This document shows, piece by piece, positions 56,142-63,985 of a stretch of DNA of 64,000 nt; the first letter of the stretch is position 1, and each line of letters opens with the position of its first letter. The position numbers were made by a program, and so were the translations under genes. Origin of the DNA: an uncultured Ignavibacteriota bacterium (GTDB lineage: Bacteria > Bacteroidota > Ignavibacteria > Palsa-1295); the NCBI GenBank assembly GCA_903900335.1, contig CAIUMP010000062.1:1-64000 (forward strand), in the 5' to 3' direction. Below the pieces are notes generated by a model. That model searched no databases and was not told the origin of the DNA. It saw only the letters and a list, made by a program, of their open reading frames with translations.

Positions 56142-56884
56142 AATTAACTATTGGTATTTCTTTCGTGCCCGAAGGTAAGGCCGTGTATGGCAATTACCGC
56201 AATGCAATTCAGAAAGCTGCCGCCGCTGGTGGGTACGAAGTCGAGTTCGTCGATGCATGGAGGGATCCCTCGTGCGTCGCGATGTTGGATGGCATCCTTT
56301 TTACTGGCGGCGCGGACATAGATCCGCTCCGATACGGCAAGGATAGCGAACGAAATTTGTGCGGTGATGACATTGATGTCAAGCGAGATTCGGCAGAATT
56401 TGCAATCGCAAAGGCAGCCGAGGAGAACGGACTACCAACGCTCGGGATATGTCGTGGCACACAACTCCTGAATGTGTATCACGGTGGTACGCTTGTCACC
56501 GATATTGCATCATTCGGCGGGAGAAATCATAAAAAGATCGATGGTGAGGATAATCACCATCAGGTAAACATAGCTGCGGGTTCTCACTTGCGGAAAGTTG
56601 TTGGCGAGAGCGCTGGAGAGATCAATAGCGCGCATCACCAGGCAGTAGATACGCTTGGTGAGGGGCTCGTGGCGAGTGCGCGCGCTGCCGAGGATGCTAC
56701 GATTGAAGCAGTCGAGTGGGCTGATCCTACTGGCAAACCGTTCTTCCTCGCGGTGCAATGGCATCCAGAGCGGATGGATTACGAGAGCAAGTTTGCGGGA
56801 CGGTTATTCGATACGTTCTTGTGGGAGGTTGCGGCGCATAAGACGCTGAAGCATCGGATGGGGAAGAAGGCGGAAGCTGCGTAG
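56138..56884 (+). CDS. Class I glutamine amidotransferase-like (gamma-Glu-GABA hydrolase/PuuD family)
   Basis: 248 residues. Nucleophile Cys in PTLGICRGTQLLNVYHGG (residue about 108), His/Glu of the triad in FLAVQWHPERMD, and a loop GILFTGGADIDPLRYG; all typical of the peptidase C26 branch. These enzymes cleave gamma-glutamyl amides, for example in putrescine breakdown. The gene follows lpxK with a 4-base overlap, so its placement in a lipid A operon may be incidental. The C-terminus is Lys/Ala-rich. Confidence 0.88.
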   Translation: MKLTIGISFVPEGKAVYGNYRNAIQKAAAAGGYEVEFVDAWRDPSCVAMLDGILFTGGADIDPLRYGKDSERNLCGDDIDVKRDSAEFAIAKAAEENGLPTLGICRGTQLLNVYHGGTLVTDIASFGGRNHKKIDGEDNHHQVNIAAGSHLRKVVGESAGEINSAHHQAVDTLGEGLVASARAAEDATIEAVEWADPTGKPFFLAVQWHPERMDYESKFAGRLFDTFLWEVAAHKTLKHRMGKKAEAA

Positions 56885-56885
56885 G

Positions 56886-57068
56886 TTACGCTTGGATTCG
56901 AATTGTCTCTACAGCTACATCGTCTCCGTAGAAACACTCGACGGCATCGCGGACATTGACCCGAAGCTCCTCAATTGTGTCGGCCTGCGTAAAGATCGAT
57001 ACACCGAGTGCCCGAGCATTATAGCCGCCCTCGACGGCGTCCTCGATTAAGAAAATTAGTTCGTTCAT
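56886..57068 (-). CDS. Small HicB-like protein
   Basis: 60 residues: MNELIFLIEDAVEGGYNARALGVSIFTQADTIEELRVNVRDAVECFYGDD (residues 1-50; typical HicB-like beta-alpha-beta pattern). Members of this family are widely annotated as 2-oxoisovalerate dehydrogenase, which is misleading. No HicA toxin-like frame is next to it. The stop is two bases from the stop of the gene on the other strand. Confidence 0.8.
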   Translation of the reverse strand: MNELIFLIEDAVEGGYNARALGVSIFTQADTIEELRVNVRDAVECFYGDDVAVETIRIQA

Positions 57069-57162
57069 AAATCTCTCAACTTTCCGGGGTGGGTAATTGG
57101 TTCTTGCAGAACGACTTCAACAAGAAGCAAATGCCAGTCACCAGTTCCCCAACTGAATTCTT

Positions 57163-58119
57163 ATGACCCGCGATCTCGATAACGCCTTCCGCGTTCGTCC
57201 ACTCGTGCTCGATGGCGCACTTGGCACCGTCTTAGAAGGACGAGGTGTGAACACAACCGGCAAGAGCTGGACGGCGAAGGGGCTTGTGTCTAATGCTGAT
57301 CTGATCTACCGGGTGCATCGCGATTACCTTTGGGAAGGCGCGGACATTGTTACGGCGAACACGTTTCGGACAAATCCGCGCGCACTCAAAGGTACAGGTC
57401 TTGATGCAGAGGCGCTGACGAAGAAGGCCGTTCGCATTGCACGAAAGGCGCGGCGCGAGAAGAATCCGCTCATTCGTGTTGCGGGATCGATTGCACCTGT
57501 TGAAGATTGCTTCTCCCCAGATTTGGTCCCACCGAGCGATGCCGGGCTCATTGAGGAGCACCGCATCATGGCGCGATGGTTGGATGAAGCTGGTGTTGAT
57601 ATTATTCTGATCGAGACGATGAATTCGCTTCGTGAGGCCCTGTGTGCATTAGAAGCAGCAAAGGCGGAGAGCGAGAAATATGTGTGGGTCTCTCTTGTTC
57701 CGAAGGATGGTGATTCTATGCTGGATGGTACGCCGTTAGATTATGCCATTGCGCAATTGAAGGAGGGTGGCGCTCATCTGGTCTCACTCAACTGTGCGCC
57801 GGTTAGCGTGATGAATGATGCGCTTCCACTTTTTGCGAAGGCGGCCAAGCGTGCGGGAGTGTGGTTTGGGTGTTATCCGAACGCCTCGGAAAAGAATGTG
57901 GATGGATCGTGGAATTTACTCGCATCGACGAACGAACAAATTGTTGATTGCACACTCAAGTGGATGGAAGCTGGGGCCGTGATGGTTGGCGGGTGCTGCG
58001 GTACCACACCGGATACTATTTCAGAGGTACGGGCAAAGCGCGATATCTTCGGCGTAGAGCGATGGGAGTTGGAAGAGCGGGGTGCTCCGAATCCGCTCGA
58101 TCAGGATTTGCCCTTTTGA
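57163..58119 (+). CDS. Homocysteine S-methyltransferase family protein
   Basis: 318 residues, TIM barrel. The first strand is PLVLDGALGTVLEGRG, followed by ADIVTANTFRTNPRAL and an internal VDIILIETMNSL. The zinc-binding Cys residues are in VSLNCAPVSV and MVGGCCGTTPDTI (the GGCCG motif), so it is likely a methyltransferase acting on homocysteine with a thetin- or betaine-type or SMM donor; the donor is unknown. Its 3' end overlaps, by 19 bases, the end of the convergent membrane-protein gene. Confidence 0.88.
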   Translation: MTRDLDNAFRVRPLVLDGALGTVLEGRGVNTTGKSWTAKGLVSNADLIYRVHRDYLWEGADIVTANTFRTNPRALKGTGLDAEALTKKAVRIARKARREKNPLIRVAGSIAPVEDCFSPDLVPPSDAGLIEEHRIMARWLDEAGVDIILIETMNSLREALCALEAAKAESEKYVWVSLVPKDGDSMLDGTPLDYAIAQLKEGGAHLVSLNCAPVSVMNDALPLFAKAAKRAGVWFGCYPNASEKNVDGSWNLLASTNEQIVDCTLKWMEAGAVMVGGCCGTTPDTISEVRAKRDIFGVERWELEERGAPNPLDQDLPF

Positions 58120-58547
58120 AGGATCGGCTGCGGCGATTGATGGATCGGTTGTGGTGAAGTCGGGTTCGATACGATATTATACCCTAAAGCGATCAACACG
58201 ATACCTACTGTCAGGTAGATCAAATGCAGCGCCGCCACCTCGCGGAGGAAGAGGACTTCGATAATGATCCAACCCGAAAGGAGGACACCCTCTGCGATTA
58301 CATACCACGGATATGCCCCGACCGACCGTAGCACCGCTACGAATGCCACAAAGCTTCCAATGCCGATCGTTGCGAACAATACGATGCCTGGAATAAGAAA
58401 ATCCGGGAAAGGAGAGTACTGAAGCGCGCTAAGCGGGATTCCAAATCCGCTTCCGTCCGGGTTTGCGATCAGCGTATATCCGCCGAAGATCGCACCGATG
58501 CTGTTAAGGAAGAGAAGAGTTAACGTGAAGGCCTTTCTTGAGATCAT
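58101..58547 (-). CDS. Small four-helix membrane protein of unknown function
   Basis: 148 residues from the ATG at 58547 (MISRKAFTLTLLFLNSIGAIFGG); an ATG at 58574 would add nine residues. Four hydrophobic helices, with NPDGSGFGIPLSALQYSPFPDFLIPGIVLF between the first two (residues about 29-58), a pattern seen in a widespread uncharacterised bacterial family. The C-terminus is polar and Gln/Pro-rich (TSPQPIHQSPQPILQKGKS). Confidence 0.8.
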   Translation of the reverse strand: MISRKAFTLTLLFLNSIGAIFGGYTLIANPDGSGFGIPLSALQYSPFPDFLIPGIVLFATIGIGSFVAFVAVLRSVGAYPWYVIAEGVLLSGWIIIEVLFLREVAALHLIYLTVGIVLIALGYNIVSNPTSPQPIHQSPQPILQKGKS

Positions 58548-58747
58548 AACTGACAAGCGATTGGTAGTCCGCACTACTTTCCAATAGTATCGCGAGAATC
58601 ATGCCCTCGATCTCCGTTCCACTTTTTGAAAGATAGGCTGCTACTTGCTACCAAGCAGAAGCCGTATTAACGACAAAACCTTACGCGAGCACGAGCAAGA
58701 ATCTTACGCGTGTTCGCGCGAATGGTCTAGAAAGTTTGCCGTTCGGG

Positions 58748-59128
58748 TTACTTTGCGAACTCAACCAATCCGATGTAGTTGCCCTCACTATCCTTGAACC
58801 ATGCAGACTTGCCGACCGGTGTGTTCGCGATGCCGTTTTCGGTTTTCAGAGTTGAATAATCGTACTCCTCAAAGACGACGCCGTTCGCGCGCAAGTTACG
58901 CACTTCCGCTTCGATGTCTGGCGTCGTGAAGCCCATGACCGTGTTCTGGGCAGTGCCGGCGCTCGGGGTGGGGAAGAGCAAGAAATGCGTGCCTTCGCCA
59001 ACTTCGTACATCAGGCCGCTGGGCATATCCAGGTACGGTAGCAGACCGAGCTTCTCCGCGTAGAACTTCTGCGCGCGGTCCAAATCCTTGACGGCGACTG
59101 TTGCGTGGACTCTCAATTCACTGAGCAT
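58748..59128 (-). CDS. VOC family (glyoxalase/bleomycin resistance-type) protein
   Basis: 126 residues, two beta-alpha-beta-beta-beta modules. ELRVHATVAVKDLDRAQKFYAEKLGLLPYLD at the start and SAWFKDSEGNYIGLVEFAK at the end are typical VOC sequences, with a His in the first strand and a Glu in the last that could bind metal. The start is well supported by AGGAGG five bases before the ATG, rare in this window. It diverges from the ArsR operon and may be regulated with it. Confidence 0.88.
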   Translation of the reverse strand: MLSELRVHATVAVKDLDRAQKFYAEKLGLLPYLDMPSGLMYEVGEGTHFLLFPTPSAGTAQNTVMGFTTPDIEAEVRNLRANGVVFEEYDYSTLKTENGIANTPVGKSAWFKDSEGNYIGLVEFAK

Positions 59129-59172
59129 ATTTCCTCCTAGGTTAGATTGTTTGAGACGACTAGAGTGGAGTG

Positions 59173-59180
59173 CAAAAATA
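59173..59180 (-). promoter_or_regulatory. Bacteroidetes-type -7 element upstream of the VOC gene
   Basis: Minus-strand TATTTTTG continued by CACTC, 45 bases before the ATG, leaving room for the AGGAGG site in the leader. No -33 TTG at the expected distance. Confidence 0.4.
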
Positions 59181-59268
59181 GTACAGTTTCCTCCTGGTAT
59201 CGGATTTGTCGAAGTACAGCATGGTACTTCCGACTCGACTTATTAAGAGAAAATCCAATCGCGGAACC

Positions 59269-59304
59269 GAACGGTTACATGACAAGTTGTAACCGTTCAG
59301 TTAC
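59269..59304 (+). promoter_or_regulatory. Probable ArsR-family operator
   Basis: A perfect 10-bp inverted repeat GAACGGTTAC / GTAACCGTTC with ten bases between (59269-59278, 59289-59298), overlapping a second one, GTAAC-N6-GTTAC (59289-59304). It lies 14 bases before the ATG of the ArsR gene. Symmetric sites of this kind are the usual targets of ArsR-type repressors, and this one would block transcription until the signal is present. Confidence 0.7.
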
Positions 59305-59317
59305 GCATATAGAGACT

Positions 59318-59686
59318 ATGAGACGAGACGTATTTCAGGCTATCGCTGATCCGACACGCCGCGCCATACTGGGGCTGCTGGCAACGCACGCGCTTACTCT
59401 AAATGCAGTCGCGGAGAATTTCGATGTGTCGCGGCCCGCGATCTCGAAGCATATCAAGATCTTGTCGGAGTGTGGGCTCGTGCAAATCCGACAGGAGGGG
59501 CGCGAACGATACTGCGAGGCGAAGATGGAAAAATTGAACGAGGTCTCCGATTGGCTCGAACAATACCGCCAATTTTGGGAGGCGAAGTTCGATGCGTTGG
59601 AAGTCTATCTTGCGGAGTTGCAAGCAAAGGACAATCCGAAAGTTACTGCACACACCAACGTGAAAAAACATGGCAACAAAAAATAA
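59318..59686 (+). CDS. ArsR/SmtB-family transcriptional regulator
   Basis: 122 residues from the ATG at 59318 (MRRDVFQAIADPTRRAILGLLA); the frame is open further upstream but that part lies in the operator region. Winged helix: LTLNAVAENFDVSRPAISKHIKILSECGLVQIRQEGRERYCEA. It lacks the classical metal-binding Cys box, so the signal is probably not arsenite. Regulators of this subgroup typically sit in front of AHSA1/SRPBCC genes, as here. Its last bases overlap the next ATG (59670). Confidence 0.92.
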   Translation: MRRDVFQAIADPTRRAILGLLATHALTLNAVAENFDVSRPAISKHIKILSECGLVQIRQEGRERYCEAKMEKLNEVSDWLEQYRQFWEAKFDALEVYLAELQAKDNPKVTAHTNVKKHGNKK

Positions 59687-60209
59687 CACCAGCGTCGAAA
59701 CAGCGCCGTGCGAAGTCATCATCCGACGCCGAATTGCCGCGCCGCGCGAGCTTGTCTTCGACGCCTTTACTGATGCCTCGCAACTGGCGAAGTGGTTCGG
59801 CCCACGAATCTTCACGGCCACCGCCGAGACCGATCCTCGCGTGGGTGGCCGCTATACGCTCGCTATGCACGGTCCCGAGAACGGCCCGCCCGAGATGCGC
59901 GGCCCGTTCCCGATAAAGGGCGAATATCGCGAAGTCGTCCGCCCCGAGCGACTCGTCTATACCAGCGACCTATCCGACCACCCGCAAAGCTGGAAGGATA
60001 TGCTGAAGCGCAGCATCGCGGGCCTCGGGAGCGAGAGCTTTCTCACGTCCCTCGTCACGATTACGTTCGAAGAAGTGAACGGCGATACCAACTTGACGAT
60101 CCGTAATCGATTCGAGTCCAATGCGATTCGAGATGGATACCTCAAGCTTCAGATGGGTGAAGGCTGGAGCGGAAGTCTCGATAAGCTCGAAGAGCTACTT
60201 GCGAAATGA
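59670..60209 (+). CDS. SRPBCC (AHSA1-type) domain protein 1
   Basis: 179 residues, one START-like SRPBCC domain. The family opening VIIRRRIAAPRELVFDAFTDASQLAKWFGP and the later DPRVGGRYTLAMHGP are clear, with the closing LKLQMGEGWSGSLDKLEELL. The fold makes a hydrophobic pocket for an unknown ligand. ATG at 59670 overlaps the ArsR gene by 17 bases, so it is co-transcribed and probably coupled. Confidence 0.9.
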   Translation: MATKNNTSVETAPCEVIIRRRIAAPRELVFDAFTDASQLAKWFGPRIFTATAETDPRVGGRYTLAMHGPENGPPEMRGPFPIKGEYREVVRPERLVYTSDLSDHPQSWKDMLKRSIAGLGSESFLTSLVTITFEEVNGDTNLTIRNRFESNAIRDGYLKLQMGEGWSGSLDKLEELLAK

Positions 60210-60246
60210 TAATCCATCGAACAATAGAACACGACGACAAAGTAAC

Positions 60247-61239
60247 ATGGCAGAAAAAAATGAAATGACCGTTGCTACCGCACCGCGAGAAGTAATCATC
60301 AGCCGAGTTATCAACGCTCCGCGCGGGCTTGTCTTCGATGCGTTCACGAAGGCGGAGCACCTCGCACGGTGGTTCGCGCCGGATGGGTTTCGATGCACTG
60401 CCGAGACCGATCCACGCGTGGGCGGCATCTACCGCATCACAATGCACGGTACCCCCGGCGATTCAAAGGGGAGCCGGGACGCGCCGCCCGAACCGTACGC
60501 GAACGAAGATCTTCCCATGTTTGGCGAATATCTTGAGTTTGCGCGTCCGGAGCGGCTCGTCTATACAAGCAACATGGAGGCGCATCCCGAAAGTTGGAAA
60601 GAGTTGATCCGCAGCAACATCGAAAATCCACACGAAGCGAATTTTCTTCTTGCGACCACGGCCATTACCTTCGACGATCTTGGTGGCAAGACCAAACTCA
60701 CAATTCACGCGAAATTCGAGACCGACGCAATTAGAGATGCCTATAGTAAGACCGGCATGGAAGAGGGCTGGCGCCAAATTCTCGAACGGCTTGATACATT
60801 TCTTAAACCGGAGTCGAATAAGACGGTCGTCGTCGAACGTATATATAAGGCACCGATAGAACAGGTATGGGACGCAATCACCAATAACGATGCGATGAAC
60901 CAATGGTTTTTCAAGCTTCCGGAATTCCGGCCTGAAGTTGGGTTTGAGTTTGAATTCGGGGGTGGGCCGCCGGAGCGGACCTACTTGCACAAATGCAAGG
61001 TGGTCGAGGTAATACCGCAGAAGAAGCTCGCGTATTCGTGGTGCTATGATGGATACGAGGGCAACTCGATCGTCACCATTGAGCTATCGCCGGAAGGTAA
61101 TGGCACGAAGCTGCGACTGACGCACTCGGAGCTTGATACATTCGGTGTCAATAACAATCACGATTTCGATGCGCATAACTTTGCCGACGGATGGAATTCG
61201 ATCATCGGCACATCACTGAAAAAGTACTTGGAGGGCTAA
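60247..61239 (+). CDS. Double SRPBCC (AHSA1-type) domain protein
   Basis: 330 residues from the ATG at 60247 (MAEKNEMTVATAPREVI); the frame extends upstream into the previous gene but is not coding there. It contains two SRPBCC domains in one chain: first about 15-180 (VIISRVINAPRGLVFDAFTKAEHLARWFAP), closest to the previous protein, and second about 200-328 (VVERIYKAPIEQVWDAITNNDAMNQWFF), a more divergent one. Fusion of two family members in one protein suggests a heterodimer-like pocket pair. Confidence 0.9.
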   Translation: MAEKNEMTVATAPREVIISRVINAPRGLVFDAFTKAEHLARWFAPDGFRCTAETDPRVGGIYRITMHGTPGDSKGSRDAPPEPYANEDLPMFGEYLEFARPERLVYTSNMEAHPESWKELIRSNIENPHEANFLLATTAITFDDLGGKTKLTIHAKFETDAIRDAYSKTGMEEGWRQILERLDTFLKPESNKTVVVERIYKAPIEQVWDAITNNDAMNQWFFKLPEFRPEVGFEFEFGGGPPERTYLHKCKVVEVIPQKKLAYSWCYDGYEGNSIVTIELSPEGNGTKLRLTHSELDTFGVNNNHDFDAHNFADGWNSIIGTSLKKYLEG

Positions 61240-61240
61240 C

Positions 61241-61723
61241 ATGGAGTATCTTAATAAATCAGATCGCGAGATAATCATCTCGCGCCTCATTCATGCACCG
61301 CGCGAACTTGTGTTCGAAGTGTGGACCGATCGCAAGCACTTGGAAAAATGGTGGGGACCGAACGGCTTCTCCACTACGACGAAAGCATTTGATTTCAAGC
61401 CGGGCGGGAATTGGATTCACACCATGCATGGACCAGACGGCACCGACTTCCCGAATGAGATCAATTACGAATTAATCGTACCTCCAGAACGCCTGGAGTA
61501 TTCGCAGGGTGGCGGAGATGATGAAGGTGTCACCGACGCACCGTTTCACGTGACGGTCACTTTTGACGATGAAGATGGCAAGACCCGGCTGACGATGAGA
61601 TCGCTATTCAAGACCGCGCATCAGCGGAAGCTGGTCGTCGAGAAGTATCATGCGATCGAAGGTGGCGAGCAGCATCTTGGGCGCCTTGATGAATATGTAA
61701 AGACTTTTTCACCACGTAATTAA
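61241..61723 (+). CDS. SRPBCC (AHSA1-type) domain protein 3
   Basis: 160 residues, one domain: EIIISRLIHAPRELVFEVWTDRKHLEKWWGPNGFS, then FDFKPGGNWIHTMHGPDG. It has the WWGP variant of the motif near residue 41, found in many AHSA1-like proteins. Starts at ATG 61241, one base after the previous stop, so the two are tightly coupled. Confidence 0.9.
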   Translation: MEYLNKSDREIIISRLIHAPRELVFEVWTDRKHLEKWWGPNGFSTTTKAFDFKPGGNWIHTMHGPDGTDFPNEINYELIVPPERLEYSQGGGDDEGVTDAPFHVTVTFDDEDGKTRLTMRSLFKTAHQRKLVVEKYHAIEGGEQHLGRLDEYVKTFSPRN

Positions 61724-61744
61724 GAATTGTCGCAAACAAAAACG

Positions 61745-62407
61745 ATGTCTAAAATACGAGTACACGCATTTTCACTTTCAGTCGATGGCTACGGAGCAGG
61801 CCCGAATCAGGATCTCGATAATCCGCTTGGAGTCGGCGGATTCGGGCTGCACACGTGGATATTCGAGTCCCGAGCATTCCGCGAGCATCTTGGAATGGAA
61901 GGTGGGATCACAGGAATAGACGACGACTTCACGAAGCGGGGCTTCGAGAACATCGGAGCCTGGATTCTGGGCCGCAATATGTTCGGGCCCGTCCGCGGCC
62001 CCTGGCCCGATGAAGAATGGAAAGGATGGTGGGGCAAAAACCCGCCGTATCATTGCGATGCATTCGTTCTTACACATTATGCCCGCCCTTCTTTGAAGAT
62101 GGAGGGTGACACTACATTCCATTTCGTTACCGATGGCATGCATGCGGCTCTCGAACGAGCGAAAGCGGCGGCGGGCGGCAAAGATATTCGGATCGGCGGC
62201 GGCGCGGAAACGATTCGGCAGTACCTGCAGGCCGGTCTGATCGACGAGATGCATCTTGCCATTTCACCGGTGCTGCTCGGACAGGGTGAGCATCTGCTCA
62301 CCAATATCGACTTACCCTCGCTTGGCTATGAGTGTACGGAACACGTTCCGACAAGTCTGACGACGCATATCGTTATCGCCAAACGTAATTCAATCACACA
62401 GAAATAA
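61745..62407 (+). CDS. Dihydrofolate reductase / RibD-type reductase family protein
   Basis: 220 residues from the ATG at 61745 (MSKIRVHAFSLSVDGYGAGP); a TTG at 61727 is also in frame. Typical of the RibD C-terminal/dihydrofolate reductase-like family: SVDGYGAGPNQDLDNP, WILGRNMFGPVRGPWP and the NADPH-site-like RIGGGAETIRQYLQAGLIDEMHLAISPVLLG. True folate activity is doubtful. Its position inside a row of SRPBCC genes under one ArsR regulator suggests a common small-molecule or resistance role. Confidence 0.88.
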   Translation: MSKIRVHAFSLSVDGYGAGPNQDLDNPLGVGGFGLHTWIFESRAFREHLGMEGGITGIDDDFTKRGFENIGAWILGRNMFGPVRGPWPDEEWKGWWGKNPPYHCDAFVLTHYARPSLKMEGDTTFHFVTDGMHAALERAKAAAGGKDIRIGGGAETIRQYLQAGLIDEMHLAISPVLLGQGEHLLTNIDLPSLGYECTEHVPTSLTTHIVIAKRNSITQK

Positions 62408-62412
62408 TCATC

Positions 62413-62880
62413 ATGTCTCAGAAAAACAAGCTAACCATTGTTGTCGAAACAGGCAAGCACGAAGCGATCCACACACGCGAGTTCGATGCGCCAAGGGACA
62501 AAGTCTTCAACGCGATGTTCGGAGCCGAGGCCATTCCGAAATGGTGGGGCGATGGCGCGAAGGTAGAGCAGTTCGATGCGAAGCCGGGTGGCTCCTGGGC
62601 GACGAGCTTCAAGGCCGCGAATGGATGGGATGTTCGTATGTTCGGCGTATTCCATACCGCCACAGCACCTGAACGAGCGATTCGTACGATGGAATTCATG
62701 CCCGGAAAAGTCATGCTCGAAACGACAACATTCGAAGACTTAGGTGGCAGGACAAAGATGACTCAGCAACAACTGTATCAGTCCGTTCAAGACCGCGATA
62801 TGGTTGTGCAGTATGGGATGGAAGAGGGCGCTAATTCGAGCTATGATAGGCTGGAAGCGATGCTTGCCGAGAACGGGTAG
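62413..62880 (+). CDS. SRPBCC (AHSA1-type) domain protein 4
   Basis: 155 residues, one domain: EAIHTREFDAPRDKVFNAMFGAEAIPKWWGDGAK, then FDAKPGGSWATSFKAANGWDVRMFGVFH. More divergent from its neighbours than they are from one another. It starts five bases after the reductase stop and is the last gene of the run. A palindromic element follows. Confidence 0.88.
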   Translation: MSQKNKLTIVVETGKHEAIHTREFDAPRDKVFNAMFGAEAIPKWWGDGAKVEQFDAKPGGSWATSFKAANGWDVRMFGVFHTATAPERAIRTMEFMPGKVMLETTTFEDLGGRTKMTQQQLYQSVQDRDMVVQYGMEEGANSSYDRLEAMLAENG

Positions 62881-62883
62881 GGG

Positions 62884-62938
62884 AGGTCGGGCTGGAAGCA
62901 CCGACCTACGCGTTGTCGGGGATTCCAGCCCGTAGGTC
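62884..62938. repeat. Compound palindromic element between convergent genes
   Basis: Three inverted repeats are interleaved: AGGTCGG/CCGACCT (62884-62890 and 62901-62907), CGGGCTGGAA/TTCCAGCCCG (62888-62897 and 62923-62932) and GACCTACG/CGTAGGTC (62903-62910 and 62931-62938). The pairings exclude one another in part, so alternative hairpins or a pseudoknot are possible. It separates two convergent genes and overlaps the stop of the minus-strand one by two bases. A REP-like mobile palindrome or a terminator are both possible. Confidence 0.7.
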
Positions 62939-63902
62939 AATTATACTTGTTCCGGTAATCAATCGGCGATAGGCCCGTGATCTTCTTAAAGGTCGTCCGA
63001 AACGCTTTCGTGTCGGTGTAGCCAACGTCGTACATCACTTCATTGACATTTTTGCGATTCGTTTCGAGGCTCTTCTTTGCAGCTTCGATCTTCACGCGCT
63101 GCATGTATTCGACGACGGTGTTCGTTGTCGCCTTCTTAAATCGGCGTTCGAATGTACGGCGGCCCATGGCGGACATCGCGGCGAGCTGTTCGATGGTGAT
63201 CTTCTTGTGAAAGTTGCTTTCGATGAAGGACTGAACCTCTTTGATCGGTTCGTCGTCGTGGTTCTTCTGTCCAGAGAAGATGACGAACGGCGCTTGGCTG
63301 TCGCGCTCGATCTCGATCTCGTAGATCTTCGCGCACATGATGGCAACCTCGCGGCCAGCGTACTTGTCGATCAAGTACATGATGAGATTCCAGAACGAGT
63401 TTGCACCACCGCTGGAATAGACGCCCTTCTCATCTGTAATGACTTTTTCGGAGACGAGATTCACATTCGGGAACATCCGGCGGAATTCGTTTTGTGCGAG
63501 CCAGTGCGTTGCGCACTTCTTTCCTTCGACGAGTCCTGTGGCTGCAAGGAGGAACGCGCCGACGCATAAGCTCGCGACTTCGGCTCCGTTTTTGTATTGC
63601 TCGACGATCCAGGGGAAGAAGCCCTTGTTCGCGGCGATAACCTCATCCATGTTGCCATTGACGGCAGGGATGATGATGAGGTCGGTCTTCGCAACTTCAG
63701 CTATTGCGAAGTCCGGGCGGACAGTGAAGAGGCGGTCGTATATCTGCGGCTCCTTCGTCATGCCGACGAGCTTGACATCGAATAGTGGTGGCCTGCCGAG
63801 CTTTTCGAGGACTTCGTTCGCACGCGAGAATCCGATGAACGATCCCTCGATACAACCAAGCGAGGTTGCACCGCGAGGGACGAGGATGGAGATGCGCTTC
63901 AT
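62937..63902 (-). CDS. GlxA-type transcriptional regulator: DJ-1/PfpI domain plus AraC helix-turn-helix
   Basis: 321 residues from the ATG at 63902 (MKRISILVPRGATSL); an ATG at 63914 adds four residues. DJ-1/PfpI-type domain (about 1-190) with a nucleophile-elbow Cys in VASLCVGAFLLAATG and an acidic/His region around KKCATHWLAQNEF. Two AraC HTH motifs follow in residues about 220-318 (ITIEQLAAMSAMGRRTFERRFKKAT, VNEVMYDVGYTDTKAFRTTFKKITGLSP). It is the likely regulator of nearby genes or of itself, given the operator-like repeat in its promoter. Confidence 0.93.
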   Translation of the reverse strand: MKRISILVPRGATSLGCIEGSFIGFSRANEVLEKLGRPPLFDVKLVGMTKEPQIYDRLFTVRPDFAIAEVAKTDLIIIPAVNGNMDEVIAANKGFFPWIVEQYKNGAEVASLCVGAFLLAATGLVEGKKCATHWLAQNEFRRMFPNVNLVSEKVITDEKGVYSSGGANSFWNLIMYLIDKYAGREVAIMCAKIYEIEIERDSQAPFVIFSGQKNHDDEPIKEVQSFIESNFHKKITIEQLAAMSAMGRRTFERRFKKATTNTVVEYMQRVKIEAAKKSLETNRKNVNEVMYDVGYTDTKAFRTTFKKITGLSPIDYRNKYN

Positions 63903-63953
63903 TGTGTGAACCATGATTTGGGTGGATTTCGGGGATTCGTGAGATTTACATTA

Positions 63954-63985
63954 CAAATATACGACATTCTTTGTGTCGTAATCAA
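63954..63985 (-). promoter_or_regulatory. Bacteroidetes-type promoter with embedded inverted repeat
   Basis: On the minus strand: TTG (63985-63983), 21 bases, then TATATTTG (63961-63954), about 50 bases before the regulator's ATG. An inverted repeat TACGACA-N7-TGTCGTA (63960-63966 and 63974-63980) lies between the -33 and -7 elements, where a bound protein would block polymerase. Confidence 0.6.

Noticed and set aside
59147-59317. N-terminal extension of the ArsR protein
   Set aside because: The segment covers the operator and promoter region and has no similarity to the family, whose usual start matches the ATG at 59318.
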